Notes: a model not told the origin generated them from the sequence alone. DNA of 16,931 bases from an uncultured Frankiales bacterium (GCA_946479905.1 CAMLIA010000083.1:1-16931), one strand, 5' to 3'. Positions 1 to 7,620 are shown, counted from the stretch's first letter. Made by a program: numbers and translations.

Positions 1-89
1 GAGACGTTGGGCAGCCCGCGCAGCGCCCGCGACACCGTCGCGGTCGACACGCCGGCCTGGCGCGCCACGTCCTCGATACGGGCGTTCAT
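1..89 (-). CDS. LacI-family transcriptional regulator, N-terminus (partial)
   Basis: Only the first 29 codons are in the window; the gene runs off the left edge. Reading the minus strand from an ATG whose A is at 89 gives MNARIEDVARQAGVS followed by TATVSRALRGLPNV. This is the classic N-terminal helix-turn-helix of LacI/GalR regulators (xxDVAxxAGVSxxTVSRxL). A ribosome-binding site AGGAAAGG (plus 95-102) lies 5 nt upstream of the ATG. The gene is divergent from a sugar ABC ATPase and alpha-glucosidase operon, and a LacI-type operator at 102-115 abuts its ribosome-binding site. This suggests a local, probably autoregulated repressor that releases on a sugar ligand, likely a maltose-like alpha-glucoside given the neighbours. 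The ligand-binding domain is outside the window, so the effector cannot be judged. Confidence 0.9.
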   Translation of the reverse strand, partial: MNARIEDVARQAGVSTATVSRALRGLPNV

Positions 90-101
90 CGCCGCCTTTC
101 C

Positions 102-115
102 TGCAAACGCTTGCA
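102..115. promoter_or_regulatory. LacI-family operator
   Basis: TGCAAACGCTTGCA is a 14-bp palindrome around a central CG, with only one mismatched pair of symmetric positions. It fits the usual LacI/GalR operator pattern TGCAANCGNTTGCA. It sits 12 bp upstream of the divergent regulator start and touches that gene's ribosome-binding site. On the plus side it overlaps a possible -35 element (TTGCAC, 111-116). Its position allows one repressor to control both the regulator and the ATPase/glucosidase genes. Binding is inferred from the pattern and context. Confidence 0.8.
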
Positions 116-139
116 CCGGGGCGCAGCATGGCGCACCAT
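111..139 (+). promoter_or_regulatory. possible promoter for the sugar ABC ATPase
   Basis: TTGCAC (111-116) and CACCAT (134-139) are separated by exactly 17 nt and weakly match sigma-70-type -35 and -10 boxes. The -35 half lies inside the LacI-type operator, so repressor binding would exclude polymerase. The -10 match is poor, so this is tentative. Confidence 0.3.
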
Positions 140-144
140 GCGCC
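130..144 (+). repeat. small perfect hairpin in the leader region
   Basis: GGCGCA-CCA-TGCGCC is a perfect 6-bp inverted repeat with a 3-nt loop. GGCGCA also occurs at 120-125. An overlapping alternative pairing is GCATGG/CCATGC (126-131 with 136-141). It lies between the operator and the ATPase start, so it could be a second protein site or leader structure. No function is evident. Confidence 0.45.
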
Positions 145-220
145 GCACGACAATCCGCACGGCACACTTCGGCAACACAGCCCGCACCAGCAGCACACCT
201 CCACGGCACAGGGACGGCAG

Positions 221-1291
221 ATGGCGACGGTCACGTACGACAAGGCGACACGGGTGTACGACGGCGGCACCCGTCCTGCCGTGGACTCCCTCGACCTGCA
301 GGTCGGGGACGGGGAGTTCCTGGTCCTCGTCGGCCCGTCCGGGTGCGGCAAGTCGACCTGCCTGCGGATGCTCGCCGGCCTCGAGCCGGTGAACCAGGGC
401 AGCATCCGGATCGGGGACCGTGACGTCACCAACATCGACCCGAGCAGCCGCGACATCGCCATGGTCTTCCAGACCTACGCGCTGTACCCGCACATGACGG
501 TGGCCGCGAACATGGGGTTCGCGCTGAAGATCGCGGGGGTCCACAAGGACGAGATCCGCACGCGGGTCGCGGAAGCGGCCAAGATCCTCGACCTCACCGA
601 CTACCTCGACCGCAAGCCCAAGGCGCTCTCGGGCGGCCAGCGGCAGCGCGTCGCGATGGGTCGCGCGATCGTGCGCAACCCGCAGGTCTTCTGCATGGAC
701 GAGCCGCTGTCGAACCTCGACGCCAAGCTGCGGGTGGCCACCCGCACCCAGATCGCCAGCCTCCAGCGCCGGCTCGGCGTCACCACGCTCTACGTGACGC
801 ACGACCAGGTCGAGGCCATGACGATGGGCGACCGCGTCGCCGTGCTCAAGGACGGCGTGCTCCAGCAGGTCGACAGCCCACGCGAGATGTACGACCGGCC
901 CGGCAACGTCTTCGTCGCCGGCTTCATCGGCTCGCCCGCGATGAACCTCTTCGAGCTGCACCGGGACGCGGACGGCACAGCCCAGCTCGGCAGCTTCTCG
1001 ATGCCGGTCCCGCGGGAGGCGACCGGCGACGTGACCCTCGGCGTCCGTCCCGAGGACCTCAGCCTCGCCGCCGACGGCGCGGGCATCCCGGCGACCGTCG
1101 AGCTGCTCGAGGAGCTCGGCTCCGACGCCTACCTGCACGCCAGCGTCCGGGGGAGCAACGGCACCCAGGTGCTCGTGGCCCGCGTCGACCCGTCGTCACC
1201 CCCGGCGCGCGGCACCGACGTCTGGCTCGCGCCGGCGAACGACAACCTGCACTGGTTCGACACGGCGAGCGGCCAGCGCATCGTGGCCTGA
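221..1291 (+). CDS. sugar ABC transporter ATP-binding protein (MsiK/UgpC/MalK type)
   Basis: This is a 356-residue cytoplasmic ATPase that would power carbohydrate import. In order it has Walker A GPSGCGKST (38-46), a Q-loop in VFQTYALYPH, the signature LSGGQ (136-140), Walker B VFCMDEP (156-162), and an H-loop in YVTHDQVEAMT. A C-terminal MalK-like regulatory/TOBE region follows (about 235-356). The ATG at 221 was chosen because MATVTYDKATRVYDGG is the family N-terminus; an upstream in-frame ATG at 128 only adds a low-quality extension. AGGGA (210-214) is 6 nt upstream. The alpha-glucosidase gene starts 3 nt after its stop, so the two are very likely co-transcribed. Adjacent permeases and a binding protein are absent, as for MsiK of Streptomyces, which energises several sugar importers. 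The exact substrate is unknown; alpha-glucosides are likely from context. Confidence 0.93.
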   Translation: MATVTYDKATRVYDGGTRPAVDSLDLQVGDGEFLVLVGPSGCGKSTCLRMLAGLEPVNQGSIRIGDRDVTNIDPSSRDIAMVFQTYALYPHMTVAANMGFALKIAGVHKDEIRTRVAEAAKILDLTDYLDRKPKALSGGQRQRVAMGRAIVRNPQVFCMDEPLSNLDAKLRVATRTQIASLQRRLGVTTLYVTHDQVEAMTMGDRVAVLKDGVLQQVDSPREMYDRPGNVFVAGFIGSPAMNLFELHRDADGTAQLGSFSMPVPREATGDVTLGVRPEDLSLAADGAGIPATVELLEELGSDAYLHASVRGSNGTQVLVARVDPSSPPARGTDVWLAPANDNLHWFDTASGQRIVA

Positions 1292-1294
1292 GGC

Positions 1295-2845
1295 GTGGAG
1301 CTCTGGTGGCGGTCCGCCGTCGTCTACCAGGTCTACGTCCGCTCCTTCGCCGACAGCAACGGTGACGGGGTCGGTGACCTGGTCGGCATCGCCGACCGGC
1401 TGGACCACATCGCCGGGCTGGGCGCGGACGCGGTCTGGCTGACCCCGTTCTACCGGTCACCGATGGCCGATCACGGGTACGACGTCGTCGACCAGTGCGA
1501 CGTGGACCCGGTCTTCGGGTCGCTCGGCGACGCGGACGCCCTGCTGGCCAAGGCGCACGGGATGGGCCTGCGGGTCATCGTCGACCTCGTGCCCAACCAC
1601 AGCAGCGACCTGCACCCGTGGTTCGTCGAGGCGCTGCGCGACCCGGCGTCGCCGATGCGGGACCGCTACCTGTTCCGCCCGGGCCGCGGTGACGGCCCGC
1701 CCAACGACTGGCAGTCGGTCTTCGGCGGCCCGGCGTGGACGCGCACCCCGGACGGCGCCTGGTACCTGCACCTGTTCGACGACCGGCAGCCCGACTTCGA
1801 CTGGCGCCACCCGGCCGTGCACGAGGAGTGGGAGCGGATCCTGCGGTTCTGGCTCGACCGCGGGGTCGACGGCTTCCGGATCGACGTCGCCCACGGCCTG
1901 TACAAGCACGCCGACCTGCCGGACAACCCGCCGGGCCTGCCGGACGAGGGCGTGCTGTTCCACGCCTCGGCGATGCCGCACGCCTGGGACCAGCCGGAGG
2001 TGGTCGACGTCTACCGCACCTGGCGCAGCATCACCGACAGCTACCAGGACCGCGTCATGGTCGGGGAGGTGTTCCTGTCCAGCGTCGCGAGGGTGGCCCG
2101 GTTCGTCGGGGCCGACCGGCTGCACCAGAGCTTCAACTTCCCGCTGCTCGCCGCGCCCTTCGACGCGAAGGTGTGGCAGACCGTCATCACCGCCTCGCTC
2201 GAGGCGTTCGAGGTGTCGGGTGCCTCGCCGACGTGGGTGCTGTCCAACCACGACGTCGTGCGCCACGCCACCCGCTACGGCGGCGGGGAGACCGGCCGGG
2301 CCCGGGCACGGGCCGCCACTCTCACGCTGCTCGGACTGCCTGGCTCGCCGTACCTCTACGAGGGCGAGGAGCTCGGGCTGGAGCAGGACGACGTCCCGCC
2401 GGAGTGCCGGCAGGACCCGATCTGGGTCCGCTCCGGCGGACGGGTCCCCGGCCGGGACGGCTGTCGCACCCCGATGCCGTGGACGTCCGAGCCGCCCGGT
2501 CACGGCTTCACGACGGGTACGCCGTGGCTGCCCTTCGGCCCGCAGGCGCTGACCCGCTCGGTGGCCGCCGAGGACGCCGACCCGCTGTCGCACCTCACGT
2601 TCTACAAGACCGCGCTGGCGCTGCGCCGCGAGCTCACCGAGCACCTCAGCCGGGAGGTCCGGTGGCTCCAGGCCCCAGCGGGAGCGCTGAGCTTCGCCCG
2701 GGCCGACGCCCGCGGCGGCGAGGTCGTGGTGCTGCTCAACACCGGCACCCACGGCGTACCCCTCCCGACCGGGGAGCTGCTGCTCGCCTCGGGACCGGTG
2801 ACCGCCGAGGTACCGCCCGGCACGGCCGTGTGGGTCAAGGTTTGA
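1295..2845 (+). CDS. GH13 alpha-glucosidase / oligo-1,6-glucosidase-like enzyme
   Basis: This 516-residue glycoside hydrolase of the alpha-amylase family (GH13) lacks an evident signal peptide, so it probably acts in the cytoplasm on imported oligosaccharides. The N-terminus YQVYVRSFADSNGDGVGDL is typical of oligo-1,6-glucosidases and alpha-glucosidases and includes the DxNGDG calcium loop. Conserved regions are DLVPNH (97-102), GFRID with nucleophile Asp197, VGE with acid/base Glu258, and SNHD with stabilising Asp320. All three catalytic carboxylates are present. The GTG start at 1295 lies 3 nt after the ATPase stop and has no good ribosome-binding site of its own, which suggests translational coupling. 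With the ATPase and LacI-type regulator it forms a sugar import and hydrolysis unit. Exact linkage specificity cannot be read from sequence; a trehalose- or sucrose-acting relative is less likely but not excluded. Confidence 0.9.
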   Translation: MELWWRSAVVYQVYVRSFADSNGDGVGDLVGIADRLDHIAGLGADAVWLTPFYRSPMADHGYDVVDQCDVDPVFGSLGDADALLAKAHGMGLRVIVDLVPNHSSDLHPWFVEALRDPASPMRDRYLFRPGRGDGPPNDWQSVFGGPAWTRTPDGAWYLHLFDDRQPDFDWRHPAVHEEWERILRFWLDRGVDGFRIDVAHGLYKHADLPDNPPGLPDEGVLFHASAMPHAWDQPEVVDVYRTWRSITDSYQDRVMVGEVFLSSVARVARFVGADRLHQSFNFPLLAAPFDAKVWQTVITASLEAFEVSGASPTWVLSNHDVVRHATRYGGGETGRARARAATLTLLGLPGSPYLYEGEELGLEQDDVPPECRQDPIWVRSGGRVPGRDGCRTPMPWTSEPPGHGFTTGTPWLPFGPQALTRSVAAEDADPLSHLTFYKTALALRRELTEHLSREVRWLQAPAGALSFARADARGGEVVVLLNTGTHGVPLPTGELLLASGPVTAEVPPGTAVWVKV

Positions 2846-2873
2846 CCGTCCCCCACGCGGTGATCAACCGGGT

Positions 2874-3419
2874 ATGACCGATGCCATCGTCCTGCTGAAG
2901 AACGACCACAAGGAGGTGGAGCGCCTCTTCAAGCAGTTCGAGAAGCTCGGCGACTCCGCCCACGTGACCAAGCGCAAGGTGGTCGACCAGATCATCGAGG
3001 CCCTGAGCGTCCACGCCGCCATCGAGGAGCAGCACTTCTACCCGACGATCCGCACCCAGGTCCCGGACGTCGCGGCCGACGTCCTCGAGGGCCTCGAGGA
3101 GCACCACGTCGTCAAGTGGACGCTGTCCGAGCTCAAGGACCTCGACGCCGACAACGAGCGCTTCGACGCGAAGGTGACCGTCCTCATCGAGAGCGTGCGG
3201 CACCACGTCGAGGAGGAAGAGGCGGACATGTTCCCCAAGGTCCGCGAGGCCATGGGGCGCAAGGCGCTCCAGGAGCTCGGCGAGGTCCTCGAGCGGGCCA
3301 AGTCCGTCGCGCCCGTGGACCCCTACCCGAAGGCGCCGGACGAGCCGCCCGCCAACCTCGTGACCGGTCCCGCGGCCGGGATGCTCAGCAAGGGCAAGCT
3401 GAAGCTGTTCGGCAAGTAG
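2874..3419 (+). CDS. hemerythrin HHE-domain protein
   Basis: This 181-residue soluble protein has a hemerythrin-like four-helix bundle expected to bind a di-iron centre (oxygen, NO or redox sensing/storage in the family). Candidate metal ligands are His12 (NDHKEVERLF), His47 and Glu51 with His54 (VHAAIEEQHFYP), His77/78 (EEHHVVKW), and His111 with Glu115 (HHVEEEEADMFP), in the usual order and spacing. The last 45 residues are a proline-rich linker and a lysine-rich tail ending KLKLFGK. The ATG at 2874 is preceded by GGTGATC (2859-2865), complementary to the 16S 3' end, 8 nt away. It is 28 nt downstream of the glucosidase but metabolically unrelated. It ends in TAG, and the acetyltransferase frame continues directly from that codon. 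Confidence 0.93.
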   Translation: MTDAIVLLKNDHKEVERLFKQFEKLGDSAHVTKRKVVDQIIEALSVHAAIEEQHFYPTIRTQVPDVAADVLEGLEEHHVVKWTLSELKDLDADNERFDAKVTVLIESVRHHVEEEEADMFPKVREAMGRKALQELGEVLERAKSVAPVDPYPKAPDEPPANLVTGPAAGMLSKGKLKLFGK

Positions 3420-3470
3420 CTGAGCGACCTCGCCCACCGCCTGGAGGAGGCGCAGCGGCTGCTGTGCCAG

Positions 3471-4187
3471 GTGCGGTACGGCTCCGTCTTCGCCTTCGGC
3501 AGCGGAGCGGTGGTCCTCAACCCGGACAACCCGCTCGCGGTCGGCAGCTTCGCGAGCGGGCTCGACGGCGACCTCGGCCTCGTGGAGCGGACGCTGCTCG
3601 CGCTGCCGACGCTGTGGGCGCAGGCAGGCCGGCACCAGGTCGTGCTCCTGGCCACGCCCTCGAGCGTGCCGGAGCTGGACCTGCTCGCCGAGGAGTGCGG
3701 CTACGAGGCCGCGGAGGAGACCACCACGCTGCTGCTGACCGATCCGGCGCAGCTCGTCGAGGGGGAGCCCGGCATCCTCACCCGGCCGCTACCTGAGGAC
3801 GCCGAGGGCTTCGTCGGTCCCCTCATCGCCGCCGCGCACGACTGGTCGCTGACCGTCGGGAAGCGGCTGCAGGTCGTCCAGGGCCACCGGCTCGACGACC
3901 CACGGCACCTCGCGGTGGCTGCCTGGGAGGGCGAGGAGCTGGTCGGCGTGGCGACGGGCTTCCTGCACGCCGGCGCAGGGCAGGTGGTGGAGGTCAGCGT
4001 CGCCCGGCACGCCCGCCGGCGCCGCTACGGCAGGGCGCTCGTCAGTGCGATCGCGACGCTGCTGCTGCAGCGCGGCGCAACGGTCGTCTGGGCCAGCGTG
4101 GAGGCCGGCGGGCTGACCGAGCGGTTCTTCACCGGGCTCGGGTTCGCCCCGGCGTACGACGCCGTGATCTTCACCGCGGCTGTGTGA
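3471..4187 (+). CDS. two-domain GNAT-family N-acetyltransferase
   Basis: From the GTG at 3471 this encodes 238 residues. The C-terminal half (about 100-238) is a GNAT fold: ELVGVATGFLHAG (beta strands), then VEVSVARHARRRRYGRALV (about 173-191), whose R-R-x-Y-G-R-A matches the acetyl-CoA pyrophosphate-binding R/Q-x-x-G-x-G/A loop, and a final GLTERFFTGLGF motif. The N-terminal ~95 residues (VFAFGSGAVVLNPDNP, HQVVLLATPSS) look like a degenerate or partner GNAT-like domain. The substrate is unknown. The start is uncertain: 17 further codons with only G or C in third position run back in frame to the hemerythrin TAG, but contain no ATG, TTG or earlier GTG. GGAGGAGG (3443-3450) is 20 nt from the GTG but 8 nt from an in-frame CTG at 3459. 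The true product may therefore begin at a CTG. Confidence 0.8.
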   Translation: MRYGSVFAFGSGAVVLNPDNPLAVGSFASGLDGDLGLVERTLLALPTLWAQAGRHQVVLLATPSSVPELDLLAEECGYEAAEETTTLLLTDPAQLVEGEPGILTRPLPEDAEGFVGPLIAAAHDWSLTVGKRLQVVQGHRLDDPRHLAVAAWEGEELVGVATGFLHAGAGQVVEVSVARHARRRRYGRALVSAIATLLLQRGATVVWASVEAGGLTERFFTGLGFAPAYDAVIFTAAV

Positions 4188-4223
4188 TTGAGATGTCCTG
4201 TTCTGCGGTAGGGGCTCAGCGAG

Positions 4224-4239
4224 GGCGGTGACGACCGCC
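4224..4239 (+). repeat. small hairpin upstream of the HTH gene
   Basis: GGCGGT-gacg-ACCGCC is a perfect 6-bp stem with a 4-nt loop, just before the ribosome-binding site of the next gene and 37 nt after the acetyltransferase stop. It has no U-tract. It could be a weak terminator for the upstream genes or a leader structure of the HTH gene; both are inference. Confidence 0.4.
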
Positions 4240-4261
4240 GGGGACCAGGAGGGAACGCGCC

Positions 4262-4471
4262 GTGACGGAGCTCAAGAAGGGCAGTCGGGTCACCGGGGGA
4301 GACCGGGAGTCGCTGTCCGGGCAGCTCAGGAAGAAGTACGAGGGGGGCGCGAGCATCCGCGCGCTCGCCGAGGAGCACGGCCGGTCCTACGGGTTCGTGC
4401 ACCGGATCCTGAGCGAGTCGGGAGCCGCCCTGCGAGGCCGCGGTGGCGCCACGCGCAAGAAGCGCGCCTGA
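4262..4471 (+). CDS. small helix-turn-helix protein, 69 aa
   Basis: The 69-residue basic protein starts at a GTG preceded by an excellent ribosome-binding site, AGGAGGG (4247-4253), 8 nt away. After a short N-terminus (MTELKKGSRVTGGDR) comes a helical stretch QLRKKYEGGASIRALAEE, then HGRSYGFVHRILSESG. Residues about 30-54 form a helix-turn-helix of the resolvase/transposase-like type. The tail RGRGGATRKKRA is strongly basic and glycine-rich, suited to DNA backbone contact. I recognise it as a type of conserved short HTH protein common in actinobacteria, but know no defined function or gene name. It ends 19 nt before the acyl-CoA dehydrogenase start, and that spacer carries a promoter-like box, so the two need not be co-regulated. 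Confidence 0.85.
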   Translation: MTELKKGSRVTGGDRESLSGQLRKKYEGGASIRALAEEHGRSYGFVHRILSESGAALRGRGGATRKKRA

Positions 4472-4478
4472 CCCGACC

Positions 4479-4491
4479 TAGTCTGGGCGGA
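4479..4491 (+). promoter_or_regulatory. leaderless promoter -10 box for the acyl-CoA dehydrogenase
   Basis: TAGTCT (4479-4484) fits the actinobacterial -10 pattern TAnnnT. It is followed by exactly 6 nt and then the ATG at 4491. This spacing places the transcription start at the A of the start codon. No ribosome-binding site is present between the box and the ATG, consistent with a leaderless mRNA. No convincing -35 box is seen. Confidence 0.55.
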
Positions 4492-5645
4492 TGGACCTGA
4501 CCCTCAGCCCGGAGCAGGACGCCGTCCAGAAGGCGGTGAGGGAGTGGGTCGACGACGTCGTCGCGCCCCGCGCCCTGCAGAACGACCGTGAGGAGCGCTT
4601 CCCGCAGGAGGCGCTCGACGGCTTGCGGCAGACCGGCTTCATCGGGCTGTCGATCCCGGAGCAGCACGGCGGAGGCGGCGGCGACCCGCTCTCCTACGTG
4701 CTGTTCATCGAGGAGCTCGGCCGCGGCGACGCCAACGTGCGCTCGATCGTGTCGGTCCACCTCGGCCTGGTCGCCGGCTCCATCGAGCGGTGGGGCACCG
4801 ACGAGCAGAAGGCGGCGTGGCTGCCACGGATGGCGACCGGTGAGGTGCTGGGCTGCTTCGGGCTGACCGAGCCCGACTTCGGCTCCAACCCGGCCGACCT
4901 GCAGGCCACCGCCGTGAAGCAGCCGGACGGGTCCTACCTGCTGAACGGCAACAAGATCTTCATCACCAACGGGACCATCGCCGGCGTCACGCTCTTCATG
5001 GCGCGGACCGGCGGCCCAGGGGCGAAGGGCGTGTCCGCGTTCCTGGTCCCGAACGACACGCCGGGGTTCGAGGCACGCAAGATCCACGGCAAGCTGGGTC
5101 TGCGGTCCTGCGACACCGCCGAGCTGGTCCTGCGCGACGTGCGGGTCCCCGCCGAGGCGCTGCTCGGCGGTGAGGAGGGCAAGGGCATCCGGGTCGCGCT
5201 GACCGCCCTCAACGACGGCCGGATGTCGCTGAGCGCCTCGTGCACCGGCCTGGCCCAGGCCGCGCTCGACGCCATGGTCAAGTACACGACCGAGCGCAAG
5301 CAGTTCGGCAAGGCCATCGCGGGTCACCAGCTGGTCCAGGAGCTCATCGCGGACACCGCCGTCGAGGTCGACTGCGCGCGGCTGCTCACCTGGCGGGTGG
5401 CCGATCTCAAGACCCGCGGCGAGGACTACGCGCTCGCCGCGTCGAAGGCGAAGTACTACGCCTCCGAAGCGTCGGTGCGAGCTGCTAACAACTGCGTCCA
5501 GGCGCACGGCGGCTACGGCTACATCGACGAGTACCCCGCAGGGAAGTACCTGAGGGACGCCCGCGTTACCACGTTGTACGAGGGCACGTCACAGATCCAG
5601 AAGCTCATCATCGGGCGAGCACTGACCGGCATCAGCGCCTTCTAG
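4491..5645 (+). CDS. acyl-CoA dehydrogenase
   Basis: This 384-residue FAD enzyme is of normal family length and catalyses alpha,beta-dehydrogenation of an acyl-CoA, passing electrons to electron-transfer flavoprotein. The N-terminal helical domain (MDLTLSPEQDAVQKAVREWV) leads to the flavin/substrate motifs CFGLTEPDFGSNPADL and FITNGTIAGV in the beta domain. The C-terminal helical domain contains RKQFGKAI, CVQAHGGYGYIDEYPAGKYLRD and TLYEGTSQIQKLIIGR. Glu364 in YEGTS is at the position of the catalytic base of short- and medium-chain dehydrogenases. Chain-length or branched-chain specificity cannot be assigned. No partner genes of beta-oxidation are adjacent: a small HTH gene precedes it and an ABC exporter follows after 19 nt. 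The start ATG sits directly after a leaderless-type -10 box, which supports it. Confidence 0.95.
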   Translation: MDLTLSPEQDAVQKAVREWVDDVVAPRALQNDREERFPQEALDGLRQTGFIGLSIPEQHGGGGGDPLSYVLFIEELGRGDANVRSIVSVHLGLVAGSIERWGTDEQKAAWLPRMATGEVLGCFGLTEPDFGSNPADLQATAVKQPDGSYLLNGNKIFITNGTIAGVTLFMARTGGPGAKGVSAFLVPNDTPGFEARKIHGKLGLRSCDTAELVLRDVRVPAEALLGGEEGKGIRVALTALNDGRMSLSASCTGLAQAALDAMVKYTTERKQFGKAIAGHQLVQELIADTAVEVDCARLLTWRVADLKTRGEDYALAASKAKYYASEASVRAANNCVQAHGGYGYIDEYPAGKYLRDARVTTLYEGTSQIQKLIIGRALTGISAF

Positions 5646-5664
5646 CTCAGGAGGCGCAGCAGAC

Positions 5665-7587
5665 ATGACGGGACCGATGGGGCCGGGCGGTCCCATGCAG
5701 ATGATGCGGTCGTTCCAGCGGGACTCCTCCGTGCTGGAGCAGAAGCTCGCCCCCGGCACGGTCCGCCGGATCGGGCGGTTCGCCTCGCCGTACAAGCGCG
5801 ACCTGACCGTCTTCCTCGTCCTCATCATCGTCGACGCGCTGGTCGCCGTCGCGAACCCGCTCATCTTCAAGCAGGTCATCGACAACGGGATCGGCAACAA
5901 CCCGCCCCTCACGGGATCGACCAACGTCGTCCTCGCGATGGCGCTGCTCCTCGTCGGGCTCGCGCTCTTCGACGCGGTCCTGGGCCTGGCGCAGCGGTGG
6001 TACTCCGCCCGGATCGGCGAGGGCCTCATCTACGACATGCGCGCGAAGGTCTACGCGCACGTGCAGCGGCAGCCGATCGCGTTCTTCACGCGCACCCAGA
6101 CCGGGGCGCTGATCTCGCGCCTCAACAACGACGTGCTCGGCGCGCAGCAGGCGTTCACCGGCACGCTGTCCAACGTCGTCAGCAACGTCATCGGGGTCGT
6201 CACCACGCTGGCCGCGATGTTCATCCTGTCCTGGCAGATCACCCTGCTGTCGCTGGTGCTGCTGCCGGTCTTCATCGTGCCGGCGCGGCTGCTCGGCACC
6301 CGCTTGCAGGCGCTGACCCGCGAGGCGTACGGCCTGAACGCGCAGATGAACACCGTCATGACCGAGCGCTTCAACGTCTCGGGAGCCCTGCTGGTCAAGC
6401 TCTTCGGGCGTCCCGAGGTGGAGGACGAGGAGTTCCGGGCGCGCGCCGGTCGGGTCCGCGACATCGGCGTCACCACGGCCATGTACGGCCGGGTCTTCTT
6501 CGTGTCGCTCACCCTGGTCGCGTCGCTCGCGACCGCTCTCGTGTACGGCGTGGGCGGCACCCTCGCGGCGCAGGGGAAGTTCTCCGTCGGCACCCTGATC
6601 GCGCTGTCCGCCTACCTGACCCGGCTGTACGGGCCGTTGACGGCGCTGTCCAACGTGCGCGTCGACGTCATGACCGCCCTGGTGTCGTTCGAGCGGGTCT
6701 TCGAGGTGCTCGACCTCGAGCCGATGGTCGCCGAGAAGCCCGGCGCGGCGGAGCTCTCGCGGGGGGCGCAGGACATCGAGTTCGACGAGGTCGTGTTCCG
6801 CTACCCGCGGGCCGCCGAGGTGTCGCTCGCGTCCCTCGAGGCGGTCGCGATCCTCGACAACACCGAACCGCAGACCGTGCTGCACGGGGTCTCGTTCCGG
6901 GTGCCGGCGGGGTCGCTCACTGCGCTCGTCGGTCCGTCCGGTGCCGGCAAGACCACCATCAGCCAGCTGGTCACCCGGATGTACGACGTGCAGGGCGGCG
7001 CCATCCGGATCGGTGGCCAGGACGTGCGGGACGTGACGCTCCAGTCGCTGCGCGACGCGGTCGGCGTGGTGACCCAGGACGCGCACATGTTCCACGACTC
7101 GATCCGGGCCAACCTGCTCTACGCGATGCCGACCGCGGCCGAGGACGACCTGTGGGCAGCGCTCGAGGCGGCCCAGGTCGGTCCGCTGGTGCGGTCCCTC
7201 CCGGACGGGCTGGACACGGTCGTCGGCGACCGGGGCTACCGGCTCTCCGGCGGTGAGAAGCAGCGGATGGCGATCGCCCGGCTGCTGCTCAAGGCTCCCG
7301 GACTGGTGGTCCTCGACGAGGCGACCGCCCACCTCGACTCCGAGTCGGAGCAGGCCGTGCAGCGGGCGCTGGCGACCGCGCTGGAGGGCCGCACGTCGCT
7401 CGTCATCGCGCACCGGTTGTCGACGGTCCGCGACGCCGACCAGATCCTCGTCATCGCCGACGGCCGGGTCTCCGAGCGCGGCACCTTCGACGAGCTGCTG
7501 GCCGCCGACGGCCTGTTCGCCGAGCTCTACCGCACCCAGTTCGCCACGGACCGGCAGACCAGCCTCGAAGAGATCCCGCTGCGCTGA
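5665..7587 (+). CDS. ABC exporter half-transporter (fused transmembrane and ATPase domains)
   Basis: This 640-residue type IV (ABCB-like) exporter is expected to act as a homo- or heterodimer in the cytoplasmic membrane. After a Met/Gly/Pro-rich N-terminus, the membrane domain (about 45-330) has hydrophobic segments such as FLVLIIVDALVAVANPLIF and VVLAMALLLVGLALFDAVL. The nucleotide-binding domain follows: aromatic A-loop FRYP, Walker A GPSGAGKTT (423-431), Q-loop VTQDAHMF, signature LSGGE (527-531), Walker B VVLDEAT with Asp551 and Glu552, and switch His583 in IAHRLSTV. All catalytic residues are intact. An extra ~20-residue stretch (AAEVSLASLEAVAILDNTEP) sits between the A-loop and Walker A. 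AGGAGG (5649-5654) is 10 nt before the ATG, 19 nt after the dehydrogenase stop, so the two are probably co-transcribed. Substrate unknown; drug or lipid export is typical of the family. Confidence 0.93.
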   Translation: MTGPMGPGGPMQMMRSFQRDSSVLEQKLAPGTVRRIGRFASPYKRDLTVFLVLIIVDALVAVANPLIFKQVIDNGIGNNPPLTGSTNVVLAMALLLVGLALFDAVLGLAQRWYSARIGEGLIYDMRAKVYAHVQRQPIAFFTRTQTGALISRLNNDVLGAQQAFTGTLSNVVSNVIGVVTTLAAMFILSWQITLLSLVLLPVFIVPARLLGTRLQALTREAYGLNAQMNTVMTERFNVSGALLVKLFGRPEVEDEEFRARAGRVRDIGVTTAMYGRVFFVSLTLVASLATALVYGVGGTLAAQGKFSVGTLIALSAYLTRLYGPLTALSNVRVDVMTALVSFERVFEVLDLEPMVAEKPGAAELSRGAQDIEFDEVVFRYPRAAEVSLASLEAVAILDNTEPQTVLHGVSFRVPAGSLTALVGPSGAGKTTISQLVTRMYDVQGGAIRIGGQDVRDVTLQSLRDAVGVVTQDAHMFHDSIRANLLYAMPTAAEDDLWAALEAAQVGPLVRSLPDGLDTVVGDRGYRLSGGEKQRMAIARLLLKAPGLVVLDEATAHLDSESEQAVQRALATALEGRTSLVIAHRLSTVRDADQILVIADGRVSERGTFDELLAADGLFAELYRTQFATDRQTSLEEIPLR

Positions 7588-7620
7588 CGGCCGGGCAGGC
7601 GCTGTCCGCAGGCGCGACCG

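Noticed and set aside
4188..4216. TTGAGA at 4188-4193 as a -35 box for the HTH gene
   Set aside because: No acceptable -10 box lies at the proper distance.
5647..7413. Open frame of 588 codons antisense to the ABC exporter
   Set aside because: It is a GC-driven shadow; the plus strand has the complete ABC ATPase motif set.
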